From contig JAIUNY010000009.1 in the NCBI GenBank assembly GCA_020161505.1, positions 50,410 through 114,409 of the forward strand: DNA of 64,000 nt, read 5' to 3'. Both the position numbers and the translations under genes were made by a program. The notes below the pieces were generated by a model. That model was not told where the DNA came from and ran no database searches. It saw nothing but the letters and a program-made list of their open reading frames with translations. Below, piece by piece: positions 17,786 through 26,937 of this stretch (its first letter is position 1; every line of letters begins with the position of its first letter). The DNA comes from Armatimonadota bacterium (lineage in GTDB: Bacteria; Armatimonadota; Fimbriimonadia; Fimbriimonadales; Fimbriimonadaceae).

Positions 17786-18991
17786 ATGGGTGACTTAAAT
17801 CCGAGCGAATACAAAAGGGTGGTGCTCTGGCAGAATCTGCCATCACATCACCAGGCTGGCTACGTGAGTGAACTTGCGTCGCGCGGCCTGGTCGTCACCT
17901 GGATGGTTCAAGATTCCATCGCCGATTCCGCGCGTGCTGGGATGGGCTGGCCCGAGTTTGAATCCAGTACCGTCACGCTCAAAGTTTCGCCCTCAGAAGA
18001 AGAGATCCTGGCGGAACTCGCCCTTGATCCTGCCTCAACGCTTCACATTTTCAGCGGAGTCTTCTTTGTTCCTCTCGTCCGGAAAGCGTTCATGCTTGCG
18101 GCGCGCAAAGGCCTCAGCCTTGCGCTGATGTCCGAGCCCCCCATTCCCGCTGGAATCGAGATGCCTGGTGAGCAAGGCGGACGCTTGCGCAAGCTCAAGT
18201 TCGCCATCCCCCTCGCACACAAGCTCTTTCGGTTTGCGTATCAACGGCAGATCAAAGCCGTGTTCTGCATCGGCAAAATGGCTCGCGATTGGGCCACCAA
18301 GGCGGGCTACAAGGACTCGGTGATCTTCCCGTGGGCGTACTTCCCGGTTCAACCGCCCTATCCCGAGAGCCTCCCCACGGAGGATCATCTCTACCGAATG
18401 GTCTACATGGGCCAGCTCACTCCTCGCAAAGGGGTCGATCTGATGGTGGAAGCCGCGCTTGATCTGCCCGGTGACCACTGGCGGCTCAAAGTCATCGGGC
18501 AGGGAGAACTTGGAGATTCCCTGAAATCCCAGGTCGAGCAAGCAGGGAAGAGCCACCTGATTGAGTTCCTCCCGTTCTCCCCTTGGGCCGAGACGATGCG
18601 CACTCTCGCCGAATCGGATCTGGCCTTGGTGCCCAGCCGCCACGATGGCTGGGGGGCCGTGGTCTCCGAAGCTCTGATGCAAGGCGTCCCGGTCATTTGC
18701 ACCGACCGAACCGGTGCGCAAGATCTCGTCCAGCATCCCTGGCGCGGCACCGTGGTTCCGGCGGGAGACTCGGCCGCACTCCACCGCGCCATGATTCAGT
18801 GGATGGATCGGGGATCACCCACGCCCGAGGACCGCACGCGTCTCCGATCTTGGTCCCGACGCGCGCAAGGCGCCGCCGCCGCCGATTTCCTCCTCACGAT
18901 CCTCTCTCACCTCAGCGGAAGGGGCCCGCGCCCCAGCGCGCCTTGGTTCGACGACGAACCGCTCCCTGAGTCCACCACCTCCGCCCCCTGA
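17786..18991 (+). CDS. GT4-family glycosyltransferase
   Basis: A 401-residue glycosyltransferase. Its N-terminus (LWQNLPSHHQAGYV) resembles GT4 proteins that begin with a short acceptor-recognition motif. The donor domain contains MVYMGQLTPRKGVDLMVEAAL, VIGQGELGDSL, HDGWGAVVSEALMQGVPVI (EX7E motif) and a Pro/Arg-rich C-terminus. It is divergent from the neighbouring GT4/SDR pair across an interval of about 170 bp. No SD precedes the chosen ATG; an in-frame TTG 26 codons earlier exists but is weak. Likely a cytosolic glycan-extending enzyme. Confidence 0.82.
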   Translation: MGDLNPSEYKRVVLWQNLPSHHQAGYVSELASRGLVVTWMVQDSIADSARAGMGWPEFESSTVTLKVSPSEEEILAELALDPASTLHIFSGVFFVPLVRKAFMLAARKGLSLALMSEPPIPAGIEMPGEQGGRLRKLKFAIPLAHKLFRFAYQRQIKAVFCIGKMARDWATKAGYKDSVIFPWAYFPVQPPYPESLPTEDHLYRMVYMGQLTPRKGVDLMVEAALDLPGDHWRLKVIGQGELGDSLKSQVEQAGKSHLIEFLPFSPWAETMRTLAESDLALVPSRHDGWGAVVSEALMQGVPVICTDRTGAQDLVQHPWRGTVVPAGDSAALHRAMIQWMDRGSPTPEDRTRLRSWSRRAQGAAAADFLLTILSHLSGRGPRPSAPWFDDEPLPESTTSAP

Positions 18992-19002
18992 TCCCCGGGT
19001 GC

Positions 19003-19008
19003 CATACT
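19003..19008 (+). promoter_or_regulatory. -10-like hexamer before glmS (leaderless candidate)
   Basis: CATACT is followed by 7 nt and then the glmS ATG, with no SD. Placing the ATG elsewhere is impossible because the catalytic Cys must be residue 2, so this is a strong test case for a leaderless message. Confidence 0.4.
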
Positions 19009-19015
19009 TTGCAAT

Positions 19016-20842
19016 ATGTGTGGAATCGCGGGGTACGTAGGCAAGAAAAACGCCGTTCAAGTCGTGATTGATCAAATCGCGCGGCTGGAGTACCGCGGCT
19101 ACGATAGCGCCGGAGTTGCCTTCGATGGCCCCTCTTCGATCAAGGTTCTGAAGAGCGCGGGCAAGCTGGATCGCCTCCGCGAGCTCGTTGCCAAGGAGGA
19201 TCCTCAAGCCACCTCCGCGATCGCCCACTCCCGCTGGGCCACCCACGGGGCACCGACTGACCTCAACGCCCACCCTCATTTCGATCAAGCCAACAAGATC
19301 GCCCTTGTCCACAACGGAATCATCGAAAACTACATGGAGTTGAAGGAAGAACTGGTGCGAGCGGGACACACCTTCCAGAGCGAAACCGATACCGAAGTCG
19401 CCGCCCATCTCATCGGCGCTGAATTTGAAAAAGGTGGGTCACTCGAGGACGCTGTCCGCCGAGCCTCGCGCAAGATGACCGGAGCCTTCGCATTCGTGGT
19501 GATGGCGGAAAGCGAGCCTGGGAAGATTGTCTGTGCCCGCAATGCGAGCCCGCTCGTGCTTGGATTCACCGAGGGCGAGAGTCTGCTCGCCAGCGACATC
19601 CCCGCCCTGCTCCCCTACACCCGACGCGTCGCGATTCTCGAGAATAACCAGGTGGCCGTGCTCACGGAGGCGGGAATCGAGGTCTCCACCCTCGATGGCA
19701 AAGTCGTCGAACCGGAGATTTTTGAAGTCGATTGGGATTCCACGGCTGCCGAGAAAGGCGGTTTCGAGCACTTTATGCTCAAAGAGATCATGGAGCAACC
19801 TGACGTGGTGCGCCAATGTCTCGCCGGGCGCATTGCCGGCAACGAAGTCTCGCTCGATGGCCTCTTCAGCGATCACATGTGGCAAGAGATCGACCGGGTG
19901 AACATCATTGCGTGCGGCACGGCTTACCACGCGGGATTGATGGGCAAAACCTTGTTCGAGCAGATGCTCCAACTGCCCACCGATGTCTATTTCTCCAGCG
20001 AGTTCCGCTACGGCGACCCGCTCCTTTCACCTCGTTCGCTGGCGGTGTTCATCAGCCAAAGCGGAGAAACCGCGGACTCACTGGCTGCGCTGCGACTCTG
20101 CAAGCAGCGACGGATCCGTACGCTGGGCATTGTGAACGTCGTGGGCTCCAGCATGGCCCGTGAAGTGGACCGCGTGCTCTTTACGCAAGCCGGACCGGAG
20201 ATTTCCGTTGCGAGTACCAAGGCGTATCTCGCCCAGGGAATCGTGCTCTTTTTGCTCGGATTGCACATCGCCCAGGTGAAGGAGATGCCCGGGGTTTCGG
20301 TCTCCGCTGGCGTGCAGGCCCTGCGCAACCTCCCGGAAGCGATTCAAGAAGCGACCGAACTGGCGGACGAAATGAAGGAGATCGCCGAGAAGTTTGCCCA
20401 GGCTCCCCTCGTGTTCTTCCTCGGTCGACGCGCCGATGCAAATGTGGCCTTGGAAGCGGCTCTGAAGCTCAAGGAGATCGCCTATATTCCCACCCAAGAA
20501 TGCCCGGCGGGCGAAATGAAGCATGGCCCCTTGGCCTTGATTGAGCAGGGAACCCTCGCTGTCTTTGGTGCCACCGATCCTGCCACCCGCGACAAGCTCA
20601 TCTCCAACATCCGTGAGGTTCAGGCGAGAGGCGGCTATGTGCTCGCGGTCACCACGAGCGATGATCCCTCGCTGGATGGAGTCGCCGAGAAGGTGATCAA
20701 GATTCGCCCGACCGGTGATGCCTTCCTCAACGCTTTGCTCTCGATTGTCCCTCTGCAAATGCTGGCCTACTACATGGCTCATGCGCGGGGATGTGAGATT
20801 GATCAGCCGCGAAACTTGGCTAAATCGGTTACGGTGGAGTAA
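19016..20842 (+). CDS. glmS: Glutamine-fructose-6-phosphate aminotransferase (isomerizing)
   Basis: GlmS of 608 residues. It makes glucosamine-6-phosphate from fructose-6-phosphate and glutamine for peptidoglycan and LPS. Cys2 (MCGIAGYVG) is the glutaminase nucleophile. The class II amidotransferase domain occupies about 1-220 (SRWATHG, VHNGIIENY); the two SIS sugar-isomerase domains cover about 285-590 (SEFRYGDP, SQSGETADSLAAL, STKAYLAQ, ECPAGEMKHGPLALI), and the protein closes with the family tail IDQPRNLAKSVTVE. The start is fixed by Cys2. A bidirectional terminator follows. Confidence 0.98.
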   Translation: MCGIAGYVGKKNAVQVVIDQIARLEYRGYDSAGVAFDGPSSIKVLKSAGKLDRLRELVAKEDPQATSAIAHSRWATHGAPTDLNAHPHFDQANKIALVHNGIIENYMELKEELVRAGHTFQSETDTEVAAHLIGAEFEKGGSLEDAVRRASRKMTGAFAFVVMAESEPGKIVCARNASPLVLGFTEGESLLASDIPALLPYTRRVAILENNQVAVLTEAGIEVSTLDGKVVEPEIFEVDWDSTAAEKGGFEHFMLKEIMEQPDVVRQCLAGRIAGNEVSLDGLFSDHMWQEIDRVNIIACGTAYHAGLMGKTLFEQMLQLPTDVYFSSEFRYGDPLLSPRSLAVFISQSGETADSLAALRLCKQRRIRTLGIVNVVGSSMAREVDRVLFTQAGPEISVASTKAYLAQGIVLFLLGLHIAQVKEMPGVSVSAGVQALRNLPEAIQEATELADEMKEIAEKFAQAPLVFFLGRRADANVALEAALKLKEIAYIPTQECPAGEMKHGPLALIEQGTLAVFGATDPATRDKLISNIREVQARGGYVLAVTTSDDPSLDGVAEKVIKIRPTGDAFLNALLSIVPLQMLAYYMAHARGCEIDQPRNLAKSVTVE

Positions 20843-20847
20843 TCGCA

Positions 20848-20884
20848 AAAACGCCCAGGGTGCGTGAGCAGCCCTGGGCGTTTC
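20848..20884. terminator. Bidirectional intrinsic terminator
   Basis: A 10-bp perfect inverted repeat (20851-20860 with 20872-20881, 11-nt loop) is flanked by AAAA and TTT, so it can stop both glmS (plus) and the convergent thiolase gene (minus). Confidence 0.75.
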
Positions 20885-20902
20885 CATGCTTTCAGCCTGG
20901 TC

Positions 20903-22078
20903 TTAGAGCCGCTCGACGAGAACCGCGGTGGCTTCACCGCCCCCGATGCAGGGGCTTGCGATTCCAAGTTCACCCGGCTTGAGCGAGTTCAGGGCTGTGG
21001 CGACCAGACGTGTGCCGGTCATGCCAATGGGGTGACCAATCGAGACCGCTCCGCCATGGGGGTTGAGCTTCTCGCTCGGGATGCCAACTTCACGGGCCGT
21101 GACCATTGCGACCACCGCGAATGCTTCGTTCACTTCAAAGGTCGCGATGTCGTCAACCGATTTGCCAACTTTGTCAAGCAGCTTGGCAATGGCCTGCGCG
21201 GGAGCGGTGGTAAACCACTCTGGCTCTTGGGCGTGCTGAGCGTAGGCCACGATTTTTCCGATCGGTTTCAGACCGTATTTCTCAACCGCCGCCGCCGAAG
21301 CGAGCACCATCGCCGCCGCGCCGTCGTTGATAGAGCTGGCGTTGCCTGCGGTCGTGACCCCATCCTTCGCGAAGGCGGGACGGAGTTCGCCGAGCTTCTC
21401 TGGACGCCCTCGACCCGGCTCTTCGTCTTGAGAGACCACCACTGGATCGCCCTTGCGTTGCGGAACTTCGACCGGAACAATTTCTGAATCAAAGAACCCA
21501 GATCCCTCTGCTTCACGTGCACGACGGTAACTTTCCGCGCTAAAGCTATCGAGTTCCTCTCGTGAGAATCCCTTGTCTTTGGCACACATGTCGCCGCAGT
21601 TGCCCATGTGCATGTTGTTGTACGGATCCCAGAGTCCATCGTGAACCATCAGATCGAGTGCCTGAGCGTGGCCCATTCGGAACCCGGCGCGGGCCGTCGG
21701 CATGGCGTAAGGGGCGTTCGTCATCGACTCCATCCCCCCAGCCACCACGATCTCCGCATCGCCTGCTTTGATCGCCTGAGCCGCCATCATCACCGTCTTC
21801 ATTCCGCTGCCGCAGACCTTGTTCACCGTGGTGCAGGGCACGGCGTTGGGAAGTCCGGCGCCCTTGGCGGCTTGTCGAGCCGGAGCCTGACCGATTGCCG
21901 CGCTGAGCACGTTGCCCATCAAAACCTCGTCCACCTGATCCGGCGAGACCCCGGCCCGTTCGAGCGCGGCCTTGATCGCGATGGCTCCGAGCTGGGGTGC
22001 CGTGAGGCCGGCGAAAGCACCCTGAAACGCAGCGATCGGCGTTCGGGCATGCGAAATGATGTAAACGGCGTTGTCCAT
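20903..22078 (-). CDS. Acetyl-CoA C-acetyltransferase (thiolase)
   Basis: A 391-residue type II thiolase that condenses or cleaves acetoacetyl-CoA. The nucleophilic Cys is in NKVCGSGMKTVMM (Cys89), the family block GGMESMTNAPY follows, and the C-terminal catalytic His (GHPIGMTGTR) and second Cys (SPCIGGGEATA) are all present. Length and order are complete. GGGGA lies 8 nt before the ATG. It stands alone, with no adjacent 3-hydroxyacyl-CoA dehydrogenase, so whether it serves fatty acid degradation, mevalonate or PHB synthesis cannot be told. Confidence 0.95.
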   Translation of the reverse strand: MDNAVYIISHARTPIAAFQGAFAGLTAPQLGAIAIKAALERAGVSPDQVDEVLMGNVLSAAIGQAPARQAAKGAGLPNAVPCTTVNKVCGSGMKTVMMAAQAIKAGDAEIVVAGGMESMTNAPYAMPTARAGFRMGHAQALDLMVHDGLWDPYNNMHMGNCGDMCAKDKGFSREELDSFSAESYRRAREAEGSGFFDSEIVPVEVPQRKGDPVVVSQDEEPGRGRPEKLGELRPAFAKDGVTTAGNASSINDGAAAMVLASAAAVEKYGLKPIGKIVAYAQHAQEPEWFTTAPAQAIAKLLDKVGKSVDDIATFEVNEAFAVVAMVTAREVGIPSEKLNPHGGAVSIGHPIGMTGTRLVATALNSLKPGELGIASPCIGGGEATAVLVERL

Positions 22079-22122
22079 ATCTGATTCCCCAGGGTACCAG
22101 GGCGCGCGGATCTGGGCCGGAC

Positions 22123-24369
22123 TTAGAAGCCGAAACCGCCCGTTCCCCCTACCGACTGACCCCGCCTTCCGAGCCCGAAATCGTTGCCAAAGGGCAAAGC
22201 CTTGATGCGGATATAGAAGGCAATCCGCCTGCCGGAGCGGAATCCGGAACGGAAATCGGTGATCTCCAAGACGGCCTCGGTGCAGTGGAGGTCATAGGCG
22301 ATGGAGTATTGCTGGGCCTCAAGCTGCTTGGTGTATCCGTTGTAGGAGAGCAAGAAATCGCTGGTGAACTGTCCAACTTTGAGCGTTTGAACTTGGAGCG
22401 AAGCCCCGCTCCAGACTGATCTTTGCCCATCGAAACGAGCCGCCGCAGCGACACTCGTTCCGCCGATCTTGAATCGGCTCTCCCCCCGAATGGATCCCCA
22501 GGTGCGTTGGAACGTATCGTAGACACTGGAGAGCTGGAAAGAAGTATCTTTGGCTCGATAACTTGTACCCAAACTCACGACTTGCCACGGTGTTCGACCA
22601 CGAGACGAGGCGAGAACATCGTATCCCGTCTGCGCCGTCGCCCCCCACCCTTTGCCGAGATCGTAGTTGATGCTGATCTGAGAGGAGTCGTTCCGTCCGG
22701 TGAGATCGACGGCCAAAGGGGTGAAGCCGAATGATCGGAGGAATCGGTAGTTCGCCGAGATGGTGGACTTTGCTCCGATTCTAAAGTTCAGGTTGGCGCC
22801 GTAATTCACTACATATTGTGCCGTGTCGTCGCTGTAAACGCCTTGGGTAAATCCTGCATTCCAGGCCAGAGTCGTGCTCGGGGAGAGCTTCTCAGATCGG
22901 CCTCCTTTGAGGTCAAAATTCATCCGCGTGATCGGCCCGAGGTTGTTCGGATCCTGGAACTCTCCAATGCTGAACTGAGTTTGAAACGGCCAACTCTGCC
23001 CGAACTTTCCACCGATCAACCGTCGCGAATCGCTGCTCAAGGTGAGCATGGGCGTTCGGTCGCTACCAGAACTGAATGATTGCGATCCTCCGACGGGAAT
23101 AGAGCGTTGGTACAGAAGCTCGGCGCTGAGAGTTTTCAGCTCTTGCGTGCCGGCGAATCGCAGATCCAACCGCTCGTTGCTCGAGAGGGTCGAGCCGTTG
23201 CTTTGGCTGCTGGAATCGCCATAAGTGGCATTGAAACTTGTCCGGAATCCCCCGCCCCAGCTCTGAGAATCAGTGAGGGAAAAGAGGTCATTTATCGCAC
23301 CAAAAGTGCCGGTTTTGCTTTCATTCCGACTGAATCCGAGGACGGTTTGTCCGCGTTTGGACGGGATTGAAAACTGTCCACGTCCATTGAAAAGTGTGCT
23401 CTCCGGGGCCGTAAGATAGTTGTTTCTTTGCCATGCAGAATCAATGGTCAATCGGCTTTGACCAAACTTTTGATCATGCTTGAAGTTTGCCAGCAGGGAG
23501 TTGTTCTGGCCGACGATTCCATAGAGTCCCAACTGGCCCAGAGTGTTGAGGCTTTCATAGTTCCATTCACCACCCAATCCGGTACCAAGCTTGGTCATAT
23601 AGTCCAGTCTCGTCTGGAAAGTGTCCTCGCCTCCGAGGAGTGTTGTATAGCGGGATTTAATGTAGTACCCTTCGTCGGCCGATTGCCCGAACTCGGGAAG
23701 GTAACGAGGCCGGTCATCCAGAAGGGGGATCACCAGGCTGGGAATCTTGAGTACTGTTTTCCCGAGGATATCAAGCTCCACATCTCGGAGCACCATCTTA
23801 CGTTTGGGGATGACATCACCCTTGCCAACGTTGAACGTGAAGTGGGGATGTTCCTGGTTGCAAGGGGTGACAATTCCATCGACGATATGGTAGTGCTCAC
23901 TTTTGAGCCGACCAGAACCGGCATTGACAAAGAAATCCCCTGTCGTAAGGCCTTGCGTTCTGGTTGGCCTGATGACCGCTTTGCCGCCCCGAAAGGAATA
24001 GGTTTCATCGTTGAAATTCACAGAGATCGTCTCGCCTTCAACGATGTCGCCCTCGCCCTGGAGCTGAGACCCGCCACTGAGCATAAAGGTATTGAGGCTC
24101 AGATTTCCTTCAATCTTTTGCGCTCGAAGAGTGTAGCCTTTGTACTCGATCACAACGTTGCCCTCCCAAGTCGTGACATCGCCTAGTTTAGAGCTCCGAT
24201 CCGCGTTGATGATCTTGAGGGGTTCACTCTTGCGTCGGTCCTTGCCCGGGAGCGGATTGGCCTGTTCTTGAGTCTGATTTTCCTGAAGAGTGGGGGTTTC
24301 TGGCAAGCTTGGCTCTGCCCAAACACAGGCCACGAAGCACATGAGAAGCAGGCTCGCCAGTTGCCTCAT
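22123..24369 (-). CDS. lptD: LptD-like LPS assembly outer-membrane protein
   Basis: A 748-residue protein with a signal peptide (1-18), a short Pro/Gln-rich linker, an OstA/LptA-like beta-jellyroll domain at about 50-190 (DVTTWEGNVVIEYKG, GEGDIVEGETISVNF) and a long C-terminal region of alternating beta strands that fits an outer-membrane barrel. The order matches LptD (Imp/OstA), which inserts LPS in the outer leaflet. This supports a diderm envelope. It is the last gene of a five-gene overlapping operon; its ATG overlaps the LptF/G stop by 4 nt. LptD-specific cysteines are not evident. Confidence 0.8.
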   Translation of the reverse strand: MRQLASLLLMCFVACVWAEPSLPETPTLQENQTQEQANPLPGKDRRKSEPLKIINADRSSKLGDVTTWEGNVVIEYKGYTLRAQKIEGNLSLNTFMLSGGSQLQGEGDIVEGETISVNFNDETYSFRGGKAVIRPTRTQGLTTGDFFVNAGSGRLKSEHYHIVDGIVTPCNQEHPHFTFNVGKGDVIPKRKMVLRDVELDILGKTVLKIPSLVIPLLDDRPRYLPEFGQSADEGYYIKSRYTTLLGGEDTFQTRLDYMTKLGTGLGGEWNYESLNTLGQLGLYGIVGQNNSLLANFKHDQKFGQSRLTIDSAWQRNNYLTAPESTLFNGRGQFSIPSKRGQTVLGFSRNESKTGTFGAINDLFSLTDSQSWGGGFRTSFNATYGDSSSQSNGSTLSSNERLDLRFAGTQELKTLSAELLYQRSIPVGGSQSFSSGSDRTPMLTLSSDSRRLIGGKFGQSWPFQTQFSIGEFQDPNNLGPITRMNFDLKGGRSEKLSPSTTLAWNAGFTQGVYSDDTAQYVVNYGANLNFRIGAKSTISANYRFLRSFGFTPLAVDLTGRNDSSQISINYDLGKGWGATAQTGYDVLASSRGRTPWQVVSLGTSYRAKDTSFQLSSVYDTFQRTWGSIRGESRFKIGGTSVAAAARFDGQRSVWSGASLQVQTLKVGQFTSDFLLSYNGYTKQLEAQQYSIAYDLHCTEAVLEITDFRSGFRSGRRIAFYIRIKALPFGNDFGLGRRGQSVGGTGGFGF

Positions 24370-25448
24370 TCAAGCCCCCTAAAAACCAGCACTGTCACCA
24401 GTGCATAAAAGGCAACCGGTGACCAAGTCGCGACCATTGGAGGAAGCCAACCATATTTACCAATGATCGTCGTGGCGATAATGTGAACATTGAAGAAAAG
24501 CCAGATCGCCACGAAGCTCACAAGCAGACCTTGAAACGGCGAGCCTTTGGAGAATCGAACGGCCAAAATCGCACTCATCACCCCGAAGATGATGCACGCT
24601 GCGGGCAGAGCGAATCTTTCATAGAAATTGACCAAATTTGCCCGAGCGCCGTTGGGGTCACCGGCAAGACGCGCCTGCTCCGCGCGTTTCCAGAGTTCAT
24701 CAGCCGTCGCATCGTCTGGCCGAGCTCCTTGCATGAACTCTTGAATATCGATCCGTTGGTTGATGACGATACGTTTGGCATCTCGCATCTCGACAAATGC
24801 TTCATTCTCGAAGTACCAAACGTGCGGTTTTTCAAAACTCCACACCCCTTTCTTGTACATACCGCTCTCGGCCAGATAGATCATTCTCTGACCCGGCCGA
24901 GGTCGTTCGATGAGAGTAATGTCACGTAAAACAAGCGTATTCGGTTCGCTTTGCTCTACCTCGCCAAAGATGGCAACATAGGGTGTGAGCTTGAGCGGCA
25001 TATTTTGCTCAAAACGAGGAGTCGCCGCGACGATCAACAGCTCGCTCGCAAGTTTCAATTCCTCCTTCGCCGCCACGGGAACAACGCGCTCTGCATTGTA
25101 GAAAAAGAGTCCAGCAAAGGTGATTCCCACTACCCACACAGTGAGCAACGCACGTTTGATCGAGATCCCAGCTGATCTCATCGCCGTCAGCTCTCCATCG
25201 CGGACAAGGCGCGAGAACGCCAATGCCGCCCCGAGCGCAATCCCAATCGGAATGGTGAACTTAAACCACTTAGGCGTGGTCAAGATGATGAACTTTGCAA
25301 TCGCTTCCGGCGGGACATTGGCGATGTCAATATCCTTAAACACCCCAATCAGTTGGTTCGCCAAGAACAGGAAAGCCGTGATCACCGTTCCCGCGATCAG
25401 CGGCACCAACATCTCCCGAAAAACGTAGCGGTCGAGTCGGGAGATCAT
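24366..25448 (-). CDS. LptF/LptG-family permease
   Basis: A 360-residue inner-membrane protein of the YjgP/YjgQ family. The N-terminal block SRLDRYVFREMLVPLIAG is diagnostic. About six transmembrane helices are visible, with the periplasmic beta-jellyroll between helices 3 and 4 (residues about 130-260). In model systems LptF and LptG form a heterodimer with the LptB ATPase to push LPS to the periplasmic bridge; here only one such gene is present, so either a homodimer or a second gene elsewhere is implied. It is directly coupled to lptD. Confidence 0.88.
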   Translation of the reverse strand: MISRLDRYVFREMLVPLIAGTVITAFLFLANQLIGVFKDIDIANVPPEAIAKFIILTTPKWFKFTIPIGIALGAALAFSRLVRDGELTAMRSAGISIKRALLTVWVVGITFAGLFFYNAERVVPVAAKEELKLASELLIVAATPRFEQNMPLKLTPYVAIFGEVEQSEPNTLVLRDITLIERPRPGQRMIYLAESGMYKKGVWSFEKPHVWYFENEAFVEMRDAKRIVINQRIDIQEFMQGARPDDATADELWKRAEQARLAGDPNGARANLVNFYERFALPAACIIFGVMSAILAVRFSKGSPFQGLLVSFVAIWLFFNVHIIATTIIGKYGWLPPMVATWSPVAFYALVTVLVFRGLE

Positions 25449-26242
25449 GCCCCCACCTCCCGCAGAGCCTTCATCACAGCGATGGCCCCGAGACTCATCA
25501 GGGCAACCGCCAAAACCGCCCGGATCGCCGGGGGAACCTCAAGCATCGCGATCAAAGGAATGCCAAGCGCCGCGACAATCCCGAGCATCACGAAACGCAC
25601 GGTTCGGCCCCCGCCCATGGCACTCACCACTGGTGCCCGTGCAAGTAAAAGGTAAAGAGGCGCGCCGCATCTTGCGCATATCGCGGTTCGCCGATGGCCC
25701 TGATTTCGGCACTGGGGGCAAATAAGCTCGCCCGCCGCCGCCCGGATCCCCTGACTTTGAAGCACCCGCACGCGCCGAAATTCCGGCTCGTAGAGCGAAG
25801 ACTGTTCGCCTTCCAACCGCGCAAGCATCAGTCCCAAACCCAGACTCGGAAATCCGCGGTCGATGAGTAGCTCAGCGAGTTTGAAGACCGCGTAGGAATC
25901 CTGCGGGCGCTCCCGCAGCCGGTCGTAGCACGATTCCATCTGCTCGAAATCGATTCGCGCCAGCCCGCGCTTGCGCACCGCCTCTTGCATCGGCACGAAT
26001 ACCGCGATGGTCGCGTAAAGCAGGAACAGACATCCCCATTTCACCTCCTCCAGCGGCATCACCAGAGCGCCGACGGCCAGCAACGTGGCAGCGAAAATCC
26101 CGAGGAGTCCGGTCAGTCCATCGACCTCTCCCATCACCATCCACTGGATCAGAAACAGCACCCAGATTCCCGCCGGAGCAAGCACTGCCAGCCCGTGCAC
26201 GACCAGCCAAATCGTGGCTTCTCCCTCGCTCGCTTGGGCCAA
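25445..26242 (-). CDS. Polytopic membrane protein with zinc ribbon
   Basis: A 265-residue protein with hydrophobic segments at about 10-30, 36-60, 68-86 and 205-260, and a cytosolic or periplasmic zinc ribbon in between (CPQCRNQGHRRTAICARC, two CxxC knuckles). I do not recognise a family. The predicted start is TTG without a good SD; a GTG 14 codons on is an alternative. It overlaps the LptF/G gene by 4 nt and follows plsY by 17 nt. Location suggests a role linked to envelope lipid synthesis or export, but this is inference. Confidence 0.65.
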   Translation of the reverse strand: MAQASEGEATIWLVVHGLAVLAPAGIWVLFLIQWMVMGEVDGLTGLLGIFAATLLAVGALVMPLEEVKWGCLFLLYATIAVFVPMQEAVRKRGLARIDFEQMESCYDRLRERPQDSYAVFKLAELLIDRGFPSLGLGLMLARLEGEQSSLYEPEFRRVRVLQSQGIRAAAGELICPQCRNQGHRRTAICARCGAPLYLLLARAPVVSAMGGGRTVRFVMLGIVAALGIPLIAMLEVPPAIRAVLAVALMSLGAIAVMKALREVGA

Positions 26243-26259
26243 GAAGTGAGGGAATATGT

Positions 26260-26937
26260 TCAGGATTCTCTGTTCGATCCTTCACCTTCCTGTCCACCCT
26301 CCCCCTGCTCCGATTTCTTGGATCCGAATGAAAACTTAGACTCTGTCCCCTCGCGAAGTCGCTTCATGTTCGGGATATGCTTCACCAAAACGAACGTGCC
26401 GACGGCGAGCAAAACCCACGATCCGACGATGGAATTGGAGAGAATGAATCCGCTCGTCACCATGACGACTGTAGCGACAATGCTGCTCAAGCTGACAATG
26501 CGAGTAATCGCCATCAGGACGAGAAAAACGCCGAACGCGGCGACGGCCACCAAAGGCGCTGCACCAAAGAGCATCCCAAGACCCGTGGCGATCCCTTTGC
26601 CGCCTTTGAACTTCAAGAACGGGCTGAACATGTGTCCGAGCATCGCCAGCACTCCGCAGACAAAAGCAAAGTCTGCCCGCGTCATCATGCCCAAAACCGG
26701 AGTGGAAGTCAGATTTGTCGCGAGCAGACACGGAACCAAGCCTTTGGCAACATCAAGCAGAAACACCGCCAGGCCAGGCCCCTTGCCGAGCACTCGCGCC
26801 ACATTCGTCGCGCCGACATTGCCGCTTCCCACCTGCGTGATGTCGATCCCTTTGGCCTTGGCGACCAAAACCCCAATCGGGATTGAGCCAATGAAGTAGC
26901 TCAGCAACATCAGGCCCCAAGGGAGCAGGGGGTTCAT
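26260..26937 (-). CDS. plsY: Glycerol-3-phosphate acyltransferase
   Basis: PlsY of 225 residues, a membrane enzyme that uses acyl-phosphate to acylate glycerol-3-phosphate in phospholipid synthesis. The GSIPIGVLVAK, GSGNVGATNVARVLG and FLKFKGGKGIATGLG motifs are present in order, with about five membrane helices. A charged tail (EGGQEGEGS) follows residue 205. Its start overlaps the glnE stop by 4 nt, and it is followed by the zinc-ribbon gene. The acyl donor would be made by PlsX, not encoded here. Confidence 0.93.
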   Translation of the reverse strand: MNPLLPWGLMLLSYFIGSIPIGVLVAKAKGIDITQVGSGNVGATNVARVLGKGPGLAVFLLDVAKGLVPCLLATNLTSTPVLGMMTRADFAFVCGVLAMLGHMFSPFLKFKGGKGIATGLGMLFGAAPLVAVAAFGVFLVLMAITRIVSLSSIVATVVMVTSGFILSNSIVGSWVLLAVGTFVLVKHIPNMKRLREGTESKFSFGSKKSEQGEGGQEGEGSNRES

